From NCBI GenBank assembly GCA_000406005.1, contig ASZN01000009.1, positions 90,357 through 122,900 on the forward strand: 32,544 nucleotides of DNA, read 5' to 3'. The translations under genes and the position numbers were made by a program. Below are positions 15,918 through 23,573 of this stretch, piece by piece; position 1 is the first letter of the stretch; each line of letters begins with the position of its first letter. The stretch is from Candidatus Poribacteria bacterium WGA-3G (GTDB lineage Bacteria; Poribacteria; WGA-4E; WGA-3G). The notes under the pieces are model-generated. The model did not search any database and was not told the DNA's origin. It saw only the letters and a program-made list of their open reading frames with translations.

Positions 15918-17540
15918 CTATTTTTTTATCCGCTCGCCGAACTCACGTTCAAAACCTGCCTGCATAAATGTCAACAATTCCTGCTGCCAAGGACTCAACA
16001 TCTCGTGATCTGTCTGTTGGAGGAGCTGGTAAAACATACTCGGTAAGGCATCTGTTTTCAACAGGTCAACGGTTAGTTCTGCTGCTATCGCTTTTAGCTG
16101 CTTTCGCTGCGTATTGTCCAAAATCAGCTGCGTCCCTAAGCTTACGACTGCGACATCGCGTAAAGCCTGTTGATGCCAATTGTCCCTTTCGGCTTGGCGA
16201 TCGGTATATTGCGTGAACGCTTCTTCAGAAAGCACGTCTTTGATGGTTTGTTGAAAGAGTGGATGCCTTGTAATACCGCCCTTAGGTTCGTCCCATCGTA
16301 TTGTGCCGTTCTCGTCCCATAACGCTTTCATCAGGGCATCGAGTTTCTCTTCAACTTGTTTGTCAGTCATTTCACCCGTCTTAACTGCCTGCCTGAGTTT
16401 TTCTGCGGTTTCGCGGTATGTTGCTTCGGGGTCTGTGTCTTGTGCGTCAATGTATTGTTGAACGACACCTTTGATGGCAGTTGACAAATGCTGAGAGGCA
16501 TCTTTGCTGAGGGGTCCCAATTGCGCAGTATGTGCCGCTACTAATCGAGCAGTATGTGCCGCCAATTTAGCTTCGGCGAACTCCCGCAGTTGAAACTCGT
16601 TCTCATCGGCGTTGTTGCCTCTCATTGCCTTTTTTGCAAACACACCGTGCAAAATATCAAACTGTGTCTGGGTCAATAGTCCCTCCAGAGAGATTTCTAA
16701 CCTATCGTTTATCAGCTGCACTGCCTCCAGTATATCAATTTCAAATAGGCTTATTGATATTGGAAAGGCTTCATTTGCTGTCGCGTCAAGTAGCGATTGC
16801 TCAAGATTTTTGCGTTGATCTTCTGTTAAGCTGAATTCTTGATCAATCCAGACTGTTATATATTGGGCGGCTGCCTGTTGATCTTGGTGCCGCAGCTTCT
16901 TGGTGAACGCGATATAATTTTGAAGCTGCTTTTCAGTCAAGTGTCTGGCGAACGCTGCCTTACCATCAGGATGAGACAACAACCCATCAATCAACCCGAT
17001 GCTGCCTTCTTCTCCTGTACGGGCGAATTCACTCACATCTTGGTTGTTCTGTTCCAGCACGGCATCGAGTGCTTCAAGGATTGACCGATGCAGTGCTTCA
17101 ACAGTCGGTTCTTCGAGGTTGTAACGTTTGCCGATACTTTCAGCTATGTGCTGGATTAACCCTACACTCCACCGATCCTCGGCTTCGTCTTTTTTCGCCA
17201 TTCTGAGGGGTACAAGGTGATCGCCGCCGTCAACGATTGTAACAGGTTTACCACGTCGATTGCCATACCCTCTTTTAAATATACTAATCAGATAGCGGCC
17301 GGCAGGGATACCTGAACATTTGTATTCGCCGTTGGCATCTGTTTTCACTGTAAAATCATGGACCCCGTTTCGATCATAAATCTTAACTTCAACGCCTTCA
17401 ATCGGGTTCAGTGCTGGGGTTGTGTCGGTAATCGTGCCTCGGAGTGTGCCGCCATCGGCAGCGTTGTCCTGCGCAGAGGCAATGCCAACAAATGGACTTA
17501 TAGAAAGAAAAAACAGTAGCACAAAACTAAAATGAGCCAT
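15918..17540 (-). CDS. carboxypeptidase-regulatory-like domain protein with long helical C-terminus
   Basis: A 540-residue exported protein. AGGAGG precedes the ATG and residues 1-23 form a signal peptide (ends IASA before QDN). Residues about 31-112 are a carboxypeptidase regulatory-like beta sandwich: GTLRGTITD, VEVKIYD, TDANGEYKCSGIPAGRYLISIFKRGY. The remaining 420 residues are predicted almost wholly helical, with recurring short phrases such as LTEKQLQNYIAF, LTEDQRKNLEQ, MTDKQVEEKLDAL and LDNTQRKQLKAI, which suggest a degenerate repeat of a helix-turn unit. I do not recognise this part. The gene starts 23 bases after the propeller gene ends and is followed closely by the toroid gene, so the three are likely one transcription unit. 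A periplasmic scaffold role is only a guess. Confidence 0.82.
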   Translation of the reverse strand: MAHFSFVLLFFLSISPFVGIASAQDNAADGGTLRGTITDTTPALNPIEGVEVKIYDRNGVHDFTVKTDANGEYKCSGIPAGRYLISIFKRGYGNRRGKPVTIVDGGDHLVPLRMAKKDEAEDRWSVGLIQHIAESIGKRYNLEEPTVEALHRSILEALDAVLEQNNQDVSEFARTGEEGSIGLIDGLLSHPDGKAAFARHLTEKQLQNYIAFTKKLRHQDQQAAAQYITVWIDQEFSLTEDQRKNLEQSLLDATANEAFPISISLFEIDILEAVQLINDRLEISLEGLLTQTQFDILHGVFAKKAMRGNNADENEFQLREFAEAKLAAHTARLVAAHTAQLGPLSKDASQHLSTAIKGVVQQYIDAQDTDPEATYRETAEKLRQAVKTGEMTDKQVEEKLDALMKALWDENGTIRWDEPKGGITRHPLFQQTIKDVLSEEAFTQYTDRQAERDNWHQQALRDVAVVSLGTQLILDNTQRKQLKAIAAELTVDLLKTDALPSMFYQLLQQTDHEMLSPWQQELLTFMQAGFEREFGERIKK

Positions 17541-17563
17541 CGTTTAATCCTCCTTGTGATCAT

Positions 17564-18511
17564 TTATTTTTCTTGAATTGTAGCGAGACCTGTTTGCCAT
17601 TCCTGTCCCTTTTTGCCTGCGTAGAGCATGACGTAGGTGCCACCGATTTCGAGGATCTGACCCGTTAACACGCCGTCGCAATCGAACGCTTCAGGGTCGT
17701 CCGAGGTTGTGAATATAGGGTTGTAAGGGTTCGGTTCAAAGGTCTCAAAATCGCGAGTCCGTACATGTCCGATCCGCCAGACTTCGCCATCGAAGCCGCC
17801 ATAGATAACATGGAAGTACTGCGGTCCCTTAAACAATTCCGTTTCACGAACGGATTTGCTGTCCCATGTCTGCCCACTCCCCGTGAAAACTGGGTTGGCA
17901 GGATTTTTCGTGACAGATGCCGGATCGCTCGTCGGTGCGGTAGCGTGACACATCGTTAGTCCCTCTCCGAAAGACTGGGTCGCCTTCCCGGTATAAACGA
18001 TGTGGATCGTGTCCGCGTCCAAGGCAACGGAAGGGTGCGTTGATCCGTGCCGCTCGTGTTCGGTATCGGCGGGGATAACAGGGGTGTGCTGAACACGCCG
18101 CCACTCACCGAGGTCTCCATCGCTTACAAGCAACCCTGTCTGTTCAGGTGTCGTTTTCCCTTTGCCGCGATAGTACATGTAATACTTCCCATCAGCAGGA
18201 TTCAGGAACGGAAACGGGTATTCGACGGCTTGATCATCAAAACCTTGGGTTGCAGGCTCAAGAATCGGGTTGCGCGGGTCCTGTGTAATATTGGTGATGT
18301 CATCAATGGGTGCAGTTGCGTGCATGATCAGCCAACGAATATTAAAATCCCGTTTACACCAGATATAGTGCATCGTATCATCAAGGACGATTGCATGGGT
18401 CGCTGCAGCCCAGAGCGGCGGCTTCAAAGCGATAATCGGATTGCCTGTCTCTATCCTCTTAAAACTGGCGAACACCTCAAACGGGATCGCATCTCTGTTT
18501 GCATCTGTCAT
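17564..18511 (-). CDS. five-bladed beta-propeller glycosidase-like protein (GH43/GH130-like)
   Basis: A 315-residue protein with no signal peptide and the repeat pattern of five-bladed propeller glycosidases (GH32/43/68/130 clan-like): recurring blocks of NPI(I/L)/NPVF, followed by strand pairs such as HYIWCKRD, KYYMYYRGKG, IHIVYTGKA, YFHVIYGGFDG and YVMLYAGKKG. Acidic residues positioned to be catalytic (in FDDQAVEYP and FDCDGVL) are present, but I cannot assign them with certainty. AGGAGG lies before the ATG at 18511. Function as a glycoside hydrolase or phosphorylase is family inference; substrate unknown. It precedes the regulatory-domain gene by 23 bases. Its leader lies in a dispersed repeat that also provides the leader of the gene upstream. 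Confidence 0.78.
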   Translation of the reverse strand: MTDANRDAIPFEVFASFKRIETGNPIIALKPPLWAAATHAIVLDDTMHYIWCKRDFNIRWLIMHATAPIDDITNITQDPRNPILEPATQGFDDQAVEYPFPFLNPADGKYYMYYRGKGKTTPEQTGLLVSDGDLGEWRRVQHTPVIPADTEHERHGSTHPSVALDADTIHIVYTGKATQSFGEGLTMCHATAPTSDPASVTKNPANPVFTGSGQTWDSKSVRETELFKGPQYFHVIYGGFDGEVWRIGHVRTRDFETFEPNPYNPIFTTSDDPEAFDCDGVLTGQILEIGGTYVMLYAGKKGQEWQTGLATIQEK

Positions 18512-18594
18512 CAATTCCTCCTCATGAATAGTTAACAGTTAACAGTACTCAGTTAAAGAGGTAAATGTTACGGAACGTCTCTTTTCTTAACTTT

Positions 18595-18648
18595 TTGACC
18601 AAGAACGCGATTTCCGATATTTAAAAACAGGCGCGCGTTCTTGGTCAA
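18595..18648. repeat. 15-bp-stem / 24-nt-loop hairpin A
   Basis: TTGACCAAGAACGCG at 18595-18609 pairs perfectly with CGCGTTCTTGGTCAA at 18634-18648. The loop 18610-18633 starts ATTTCCGATATTTAAAAA and ends AGGCG. Confidence 0.85.
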
Positions 18649-18692
18649 CGACAACTCGATTTCCGATATTTAAAAATAGGCGCGAGTTGTCG
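18649..18692. repeat. 10-bp-stem / 24-nt-loop hairpin B, same loop
   Basis: CGACAACTCG at 18649-18658 pairs perfectly with CGAGTTGTCG at 18683-18692. The 24-base loop differs from that of hairpin A at one position, although the stem sequence is largely different. It begins at the base after hairpin A ends. Confidence 0.85.
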
Positions 18693-18746
18693 GTCAAAAC
18701 TGAAAGGGAACGTACGCGTTCCCGTACTGACAACTATCAAGGGTGT

Positions 18747-21700
18747 CTATCTTCCTTCTAAAGTGTTGAAATAAGCGTCCAACCCTTGACGAAATTCCTC
18801 TGGCAGGACGCGTCCCGCTTTGCCAGTCGCCTGTCTGGGTGCCCTATTTTCGATGAAGGCACTGCCGCTGTCGTCTCCGAGTCCGAGGAGTACCAATGCA
18901 GAAGCCGTCGGTGGTGGCGCTGTCGTTATCATAGGTGCGTTTGGAAGTCGACACGTTTGGAGCAGTATTTCAATCACCTCTGTGATCGCGGCGATTGCTT
19001 CGGGACCGGTATTCGGTTCCGCGAGGATGTCTTCTACCTCACCCATAACATCTGCAGCCTGTGCAACTTTTGCGAGTTGTTGCTGGATTAAGGGTTCCTG
19101 TGCATTCGGTAGGAGGCTAATCTGTGCAGCGACTTCTTGGGTATCTTCGGTAAGCGTAATCTGTGTATCATATAATGCGATGCTGCGCTGGCTGTATTCG
19201 TCGGTGGTAAGAGCTTCCTTCGCCTGCTCAACTTCGCGTGTCTCCTCTCGGAGCTGAATTTCTCGATCAATGATACGCATGACTTCAAGGACAATCTCCG
19301 GCGGTAGGTTCGGTAGCTCCATCAATCCGCCTTCTGGCGGTGGACCTTCGGGACGCGGATCGACCAATTGTTCTGCCCACCGGTCAAGTGTATCCGCCCA
19401 GAATTCTGCCTCAATGGTAGACTGCCCAACAAAATTTTTGTTAATCGCTTTTGCGATATCTTCCATCTGGTTGGATACAAGTGCGTCCTGCATCTCCGCA
19501 AGTACACGTAAGTAATTCGATGAGGGCCGTCGATCCGTATAAGCCGCCATGTCTTGGATAATCGTAGAAACGGTTCCAGATTCATTGGTCTCTTGTTCCG
19601 CTAAACGTTCCCGATCAGAGCGATTATCTACACTGCGTTCAAGACCGAAGCTGTCGAGATTGTTCAGGTCTACTGCGATGTCTATCTGCCTACGCGATGC
19701 GGATTTTAGGCGTTTCACGAAGGTGCTGTTTTCAAAGCTCACAAGCAGTTTTCCCATCTCCTCTGCCAATTTTGCAAAAGCATCAAGCAATTCCTGCTGT
19801 TCTTCAACCGCTTCCAAAACGAGGTCCGCTGCGCCAGGCGTTTCCGCCGCCGCCTCGTCTTCTTCATCTTTCTCGTCTCTACCGCTCCCTTTAAGGACTG
19901 TCCCCGGGAGACGGAGCCCTCCGACGATCTGCGGTGCCTGTCCTTCTGCTGCCTCACTCTTATTGAACCCCGATTCAACGTCACTGACGGTAGGCGTAGG
20001 ATTGGCAGGCGTGTAACCCGGTTTACCGTCTGGTCGTTTGCTCCGATTGACGCTGACACCCTCGCCGGGGGTATTCGGATCCTCCGGCATTTCGTCCAAA
20101 TCTTCAGGTGGCACTTTATTGTCAGGTCCGTACTTTTCTACCTGTTCCGCGTCATTCGGCTCACCTCTGGCAGGCGATTGGGGTCCCTGTGCTGATTGAT
20201 TTTCCTGCGGGTTCGTATTCTCGGTAGATTCACCTGGAGCGGCTTCCTGCTCAGAGGGTGCTCCGGGTGCTTCAGAAGCACGAGAAAGCAGTTCTGCGAC
20301 CGACGGCATCCTCTGTCCAGCGATCTCCTCCAACTGTTTAAGGATTTCTGCCCACGCTTCGAGGTTTTCCGCATCAAACTCCTCGTTCTTCGTTGCCTCT
20401 TTAACGAGTTCTACACCGCTTTCGATCAAACTATCAAGCCGTGCAGCGTTTGCGCGTTCCGCGGCAGCCTGCTCTTGGATTCTCTTACGCTGTGCGGGAT
20501 CGTCAAGTGCCTCCGGTGAAAGATCGCGCAATTCGCGGTTGGTTTGGTGTAATTGTAGCTCTTTGTCGTGGACATCCATTGCAGCCTCTGTCCAAAGTTG
20601 GAGCTGCCCGATCAACCACTTGAAGTGTTCCGCTGGTGTCAGGACATGGAGAACAAGCGGTGGTGAATAGACGCGCTCACGATTCGGTAGATAGTCCTCC
20701 GCATAAGCACGCAATCGGAGGCTCTGGGGTCGGAGATTTTCACGTTTGGGTGCAAATGTCGCCGCGACTGTTAAACTGTCGGCAGTCGGCGTGCCTGCGG
20801 ATACGGTTTTCTCGCCGCTGGTGGGTTCCGGGTTGTGAACTGGATTCGGGATACCCTCCCACGCTAAACCGATCTTTTCCACACCAAAGTCGTCCGATGC
20901 CTGAATCTCGAAGGCGAGTACCTGATCGGTAATCACGACCTGATTGTTCTTCAATTTGTTTAGCGCGACCGTCGGTGCTGCATCGTTAACGGCTTCAAAC
21001 CGTAGTACTTGTGGTTCACTTGCGGAAAGCCCAAATTGGTCCCGCCACGCCAGTCGCGCCTCAGTGGTTGTATCCACCGTGATCGGTTCGGTTGTTACAC
21101 GCGCCCCTTCAACGCGTTGTGGTAGATCATTCAAGGTTGCTTCTGCGAGTTCGCGTGTAATGGTGGCTTCAAGCGTCGCAGCACTCCCTTTCACCAAACT
21201 CACGATTCCGCCTCGCACATCGACTGTCATCGGTTCTTGACGTTGCAGGTAGGCAGGCAATTCGACTTTAGCAATAAGTTCGGTGAGGGCGGGACGCAAT
21301 TTCGGCTCTATTGGAATAGAACGCCGTGCATCGCCGACGCGAAGTGCGACGTTTCCGTTCTTTGTCTGCGGCGGCAATTCAAAACGGTAGGTGTCATCGT
21401 TTAACGTTGCAACCACCGGCTCCTGATCCGCGTACCGCGCTTCCGCCGACTCAGGTTTCCACAGCGAATTTTCTTTCAGCTGCGCCTGAACATCAAAGGG
21501 TTCCGCGTACGCCACAACACGGCGGTCCGTCTCTCCTTCCAATTGTGCGAAGGTATAACGCTCAACATTGCGCCACGGTGTCAGCCATCGTGCGAGCGTG
21601 TTTCGACTTGTTGCGGGAATCACTGCGGCCCCAACGGCAACCAATATCAAAGGCAAAATCACGGCATAAATCCATTGACGGTGCCGCGGATTTGGAACAG

Positions 21701-22163
21701 CCTCTGCGAGATTATGTTTTCCGACTTCTTCATCGACCTGACGCATAGCCGCCTCAATCAAAGCGGGACTCGCTGATCTATCTGAACGATTAGATGCCAG
21801 TTCCACGATACCGAGTACGTGATCCCCAAAACGTGGAAACTTATGCTGCAACAACCGAGCGATTCCCTCCAATTGCCGATGTTTCCATACCCAATTATAG
21901 TACTTTAGCGGCAAAAAGAGGACCATACCGCCCATTCCAGTTATTAGGATAAGTACCCGTACCAGCGCAGGCGTATCAAAGATGCGGTCTAACCCGAATA
22001 CGACGAGATACGAAATCATAAGGCCGAAGATCGCCGCCAGCGTTCCTTCAGCAAGTTTGATGATCCACACTGTTTTCTGGTACTGTTGAAGTGCCGCCTT
22101 CATACGAGGCGGTAAGTTGACTGCATCCTTTTGTGTGCGCGGTTTTGTTTGTTTTCGGTTCAT
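18747..22163 (-). CDS. large membrane-anchored coiled-coil protein, DUF4175-like
   Basis: A 1138-residue inner-membrane protein. Three hydrophobic segments lie at residues about 36-57, 67-86 and 164-183, followed by a long periplasmic part. That part has a beta-rich region (about 190-500), a charged helical region, an acidic, proline-, glutamate- and glutamine-rich low-complexity stretch (APGAPSEQEAAPGEST and onward, roughly 625-740), and a helical C-terminal third. Three N-terminal helices plus coiled coil and low complexity match the layout of DUF4175 proteins, though I rely on architecture, not a motif. AGGAG lies seven bases before the ATG at 22163; an upstream in-frame start at 22178 is rejected. 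Such proteins travel with MoxR, DUF58 and VWA genes in PVC-group bacteria and are thought to be part of an envelope complex. A Gfo/Idh gene separates it from that block here. Confidence 0.8.
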   Translation of the reverse strand: MNRKQTKPRTQKDAVNLPPRMKAALQQYQKTVWIIKLAEGTLAAIFGLMISYLVVFGLDRIFDTPALVRVLILITGMGGMVLFLPLKYYNWVWKHRQLEGIARLLQHKFPRFGDHVLGIVELASNRSDRSASPALIEAAMRQVDEEVGKHNLAEAVPNPRHRQWIYAVILPLILVAVGAAVIPATSRNTLARWLTPWRNVERYTFAQLEGETDRRVVAYAEPFDVQAQLKENSLWKPESAEARYADQEPVVATLNDDTYRFELPPQTKNGNVALRVGDARRSIPIEPKLRPALTELIAKVELPAYLQRQEPMTVDVRGGIVSLVKGSAATLEATITRELAEATLNDLPQRVEGARVTTEPITVDTTTEARLAWRDQFGLSASEPQVLRFEAVNDAAPTVALNKLKNNQVVITDQVLAFEIQASDDFGVEKIGLAWEGIPNPVHNPEPTSGEKTVSAGTPTADSLTVAATFAPKRENLRPQSLRLRAYAEDYLPNRERVYSPPLVLHVLTPAEHFKWLIGQLQLWTEAAMDVHDKELQLHQTNRELRDLSPEALDDPAQRKRIQEQAAAERANAARLDSLIESGVELVKEATKNEEFDAENLEAWAEILKQLEEIAGQRMPSVAELLSRASEAPGAPSEQEAAPGESTENTNPQENQSAQGPQSPARGEPNDAEQVEKYGPDNKVPPEDLDEMPEDPNTPGEGVSVNRSKRPDGKPGYTPANPTPTVSDVESGFNKSEAAEGQAPQIVGGLRLPGTVLKGSGRDEKDEEDEAAAETPGAADLVLEAVEEQQELLDAFAKLAEEMGKLLVSFENSTFVKRLKSASRRQIDIAVDLNNLDSFGLERSVDNRSDRERLAEQETNESGTVSTIIQDMAAYTDRRPSSNYLRVLAEMQDALVSNQMEDIAKAINKNFVGQSTIEAEFWADTLDRWAEQLVDPRPEGPPPEGGLMELPNLPPEIVLEVMRIIDREIQLREETREVEQAKEALTTDEYSQRSIALYDTQITLTEDTQEVAAQISLLPNAQEPLIQQQLAKVAQAADVMGEVEDILAEPNTGPEAIAAITEVIEILLQTCRLPNAPMITTAPPPTASALVLLGLGDDSGSAFIENRAPRQATGKAGRVLPEEFRQGLDAYFNTLEGR

Positions 22164-22182
22164 GAAACATCTCCTCATGAAT

Positions 22183-22300
22183 AGTTAACAGTTAACAGTT
22201 AACAGTACTCAGTTAAAGAGTGCCTCGCAGTGAGAGTTGTGGCAGTAGCAGAAAAGGCAACCGCCACAAGGTGTTAACTGACAACTGACAACTGACAACT
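22183..22300. repeat. modular intergenic repeat, copy 3
   Basis: It opens with AGTTAACAGTTAACAGTTAA and CAGTTAAAGAG, carries a hairpin with TTGTGGC at 22237-22243 and GCCACAA at 22263-22269, and closes with GTTAACTGACAACTGACAAC. The 33-base hairpin region matches 28140-28172 at 25 positions. It separates the Gfo/Idh gene from the DUF4175-like gene. Confidence 0.75.
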
Positions 22301-22315
22301 ATTTTGCTCTAAATA

Positions 22316-23317
22316 TTATACCCAACCCTCGTTAACCATCAATGTCAATGGCGATTCCATCTCTTCCATAGGTAGGTGAATCCGCTGCCGTTTCCGTGAC
22401 GACTCATAGATCGCCATAAGGAGTTCTAAGGAGGCGTAGCCTTGATATCCACTTGAGCGGTGTTCCCGATCCTCTTCAATCGCTGCGATGAGGTCTCGTA
22501 CTGGGTTACTCTCCGCTGGCAATTCTGGTGTCATCCAGGCACCCCCGGACTGCTCATTTCGGATACGGAGCGAGGGTCCACCCGGGGCGGCGATTTCAAT
22601 CTCGCCATCTGTTCCGTAACAGTAGATATGGTGATAGCCGGGTGCGGTATCGCTTCCAGATTCAATGATGCCTCGTGCATTACTCTCAAATTTGAAGTAT
22701 CCGAGCGCGAAATTCTCGGAATGCAGATCGTATTTCATCGGGGTGCCAATCCGTTCAATCTGACCTATGACCCAAGTCACAGGACGATCGTCGTAGATAT
22801 AGCGCATAAGGTCAACGGTATGTGTTGCATTGTCTTTCAGGTCGCCGCCGCCACAAACCGCGTGAATTCGGAAGAGTTCACCGATCTGACCGTCAGCAAT
22901 CATCTGTTTTGCGGCGACATAGGGCGCAGAAAACCGCACCTGATGGTCAATGGCTAATTTCACATTGTGTTCTTCGCACGTCTGAAGCATCTCGCGTGCC
23001 TGTCCGAGGTTCTCCGCCATCGGTTTCTCAGAAAGGATCCCTTTGACCCCGCGTTTTGCGACTTCAATCACGACAGGTGCGTGCAACTTCGGACGCGTGC
23101 ACACCGAAACAATATCAATATCCTCTGTTTCAAGCATCTCAATGTAATCGGTATACTGTTTTTCGACCCCGTACTGCTCACCGTAGGCTTTTACACGTTC
23201 TTGGTCAATATCGGCGATTGCTGTCAGCGTTGCTCTCGGTTCTTTCACATGCCATCCGGTGTGCATGTGAGAAATCCCGCCGCAACCGACAACTGCTATT
23301 TTATAGGTATTGCGCAT
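22316..23317 (-). CDS. Gfo/Idh/MocA family oxidoreductase
   Basis: A 333-residue NAD(P)-dependent sugar or inositol dehydrogenase-type enzyme, cytoplasmic. The N-terminal Rossmann fold has VVGCGGISHMH (9-19) and a nucleotide-ribose acidic position in AIADID (34-38). K98 in SEKPMAENL is the conserved catalytic lysine, and D169 and H166 in THTVDLMRYI are placed as the family D-x-x-x-H element region. The length is typical. Substrate cannot be inferred; a carbohydrate or polyol is usual. No Shine-Dalgarno sequence is visible before the ATG, and a dispersed repeat begins 13 bases upstream. It is the only cytoplasmic metabolic gene between the VWA gene and the DUF4175-like gene and is flanked on both sides by copies of the same repeat, which suggests later arrival. 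Confidence 0.92.
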   Translation of the reverse strand: MRNTYKIAVVGCGGISHMHTGWHVKEPRATLTAIADIDQERVKAYGEQYGVEKQYTDYIEMLETEDIDIVSVCTRPKLHAPVVIEVAKRGVKGILSEKPMAENLGQAREMLQTCEEHNVKLAIDHQVRFSAPYVAAKQMIADGQIGELFRIHAVCGGGDLKDNATHTVDLMRYIYDDRPVTWVIGQIERIGTPMKYDLHSENFALGYFKFESNARGIIESGSDTAPGYHHIYCYGTDGEIEIAAPGGPSLRIRNEQSGGAWMTPELPAESNPVRDLIAAIEEDREHRSSGYQGYASLELLMAIYESSRKRQRIHLPMEEMESPLTLMVNEGWV

Positions 23318-23329
23318 GATAAATCAGGA

Positions 23330-23432
23330 AGTTAACAGCCGTCAGTACGATTTTTTTGCGAAAAAATCTTTCAGTACTCAGTTAAGAGAGTTGCTTTCAG
23401 ACACAATTTCTTAACTGATAACTGTTAACTGA
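23330..23432. repeat. modular intergenic repeat, copy 4, with terminal inverted ends
   Basis: AGTTAACAG at 23330-23338 is exactly inverted as CTGTTAACT at 23422-23430. Inside are CAGTACGATTTTTTT, GCG and AAAAAATC (a self-complementary block at 23349-23368), TTTCAGTACTCAGTTAAGAG and TTCTTAACTGATAACTG. It is the most compact copy and may be closest to a unit-length element. Confidence 0.78.
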
Positions 23433-23573
23433 TCCCCCTCTAATATGGATTATCGGTTTCGCTCTTATATTTCCCACTCCTAAAGATAGGATACCATGTT
23501 TGACGACGGTTGTCTATTTACATTTTGAGTTTTGGCAGGGGTTGAGTAACTCACCCCGTACTGATATGTCGAT

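Larger units (their letters stand above)
18530..18738. repeat. modular intergenic repeat, copy 2, with three perfect hairpins
   Basis: It opens with AGTTAACAGTTAACAGTAC and CAGTTAAAGAGG, carries two tandem hairpins sharing a loop (18595-18648 and 18649-18692), then GGGAACG-TACG-CGTTCCC (18706-18723), and closes with GTACTGACAACTATC. It fills the gap between the DUF4175-like gene and the propeller gene. Confidence 0.75.

Noticed and set aside
18047..18535. Plus-strand frame of 162 residues
   Set aside because: It is the antisense shadow of the propeller gene and runs into a repeat.
18595..18692. Possible minimal CRISPR array (two near-identical 24-nt units)
   Set aside because: The repeated part is a hairpin loop, the sequence between is palindromic arms rather than a spacer, only two units occur and no cas gene is near.
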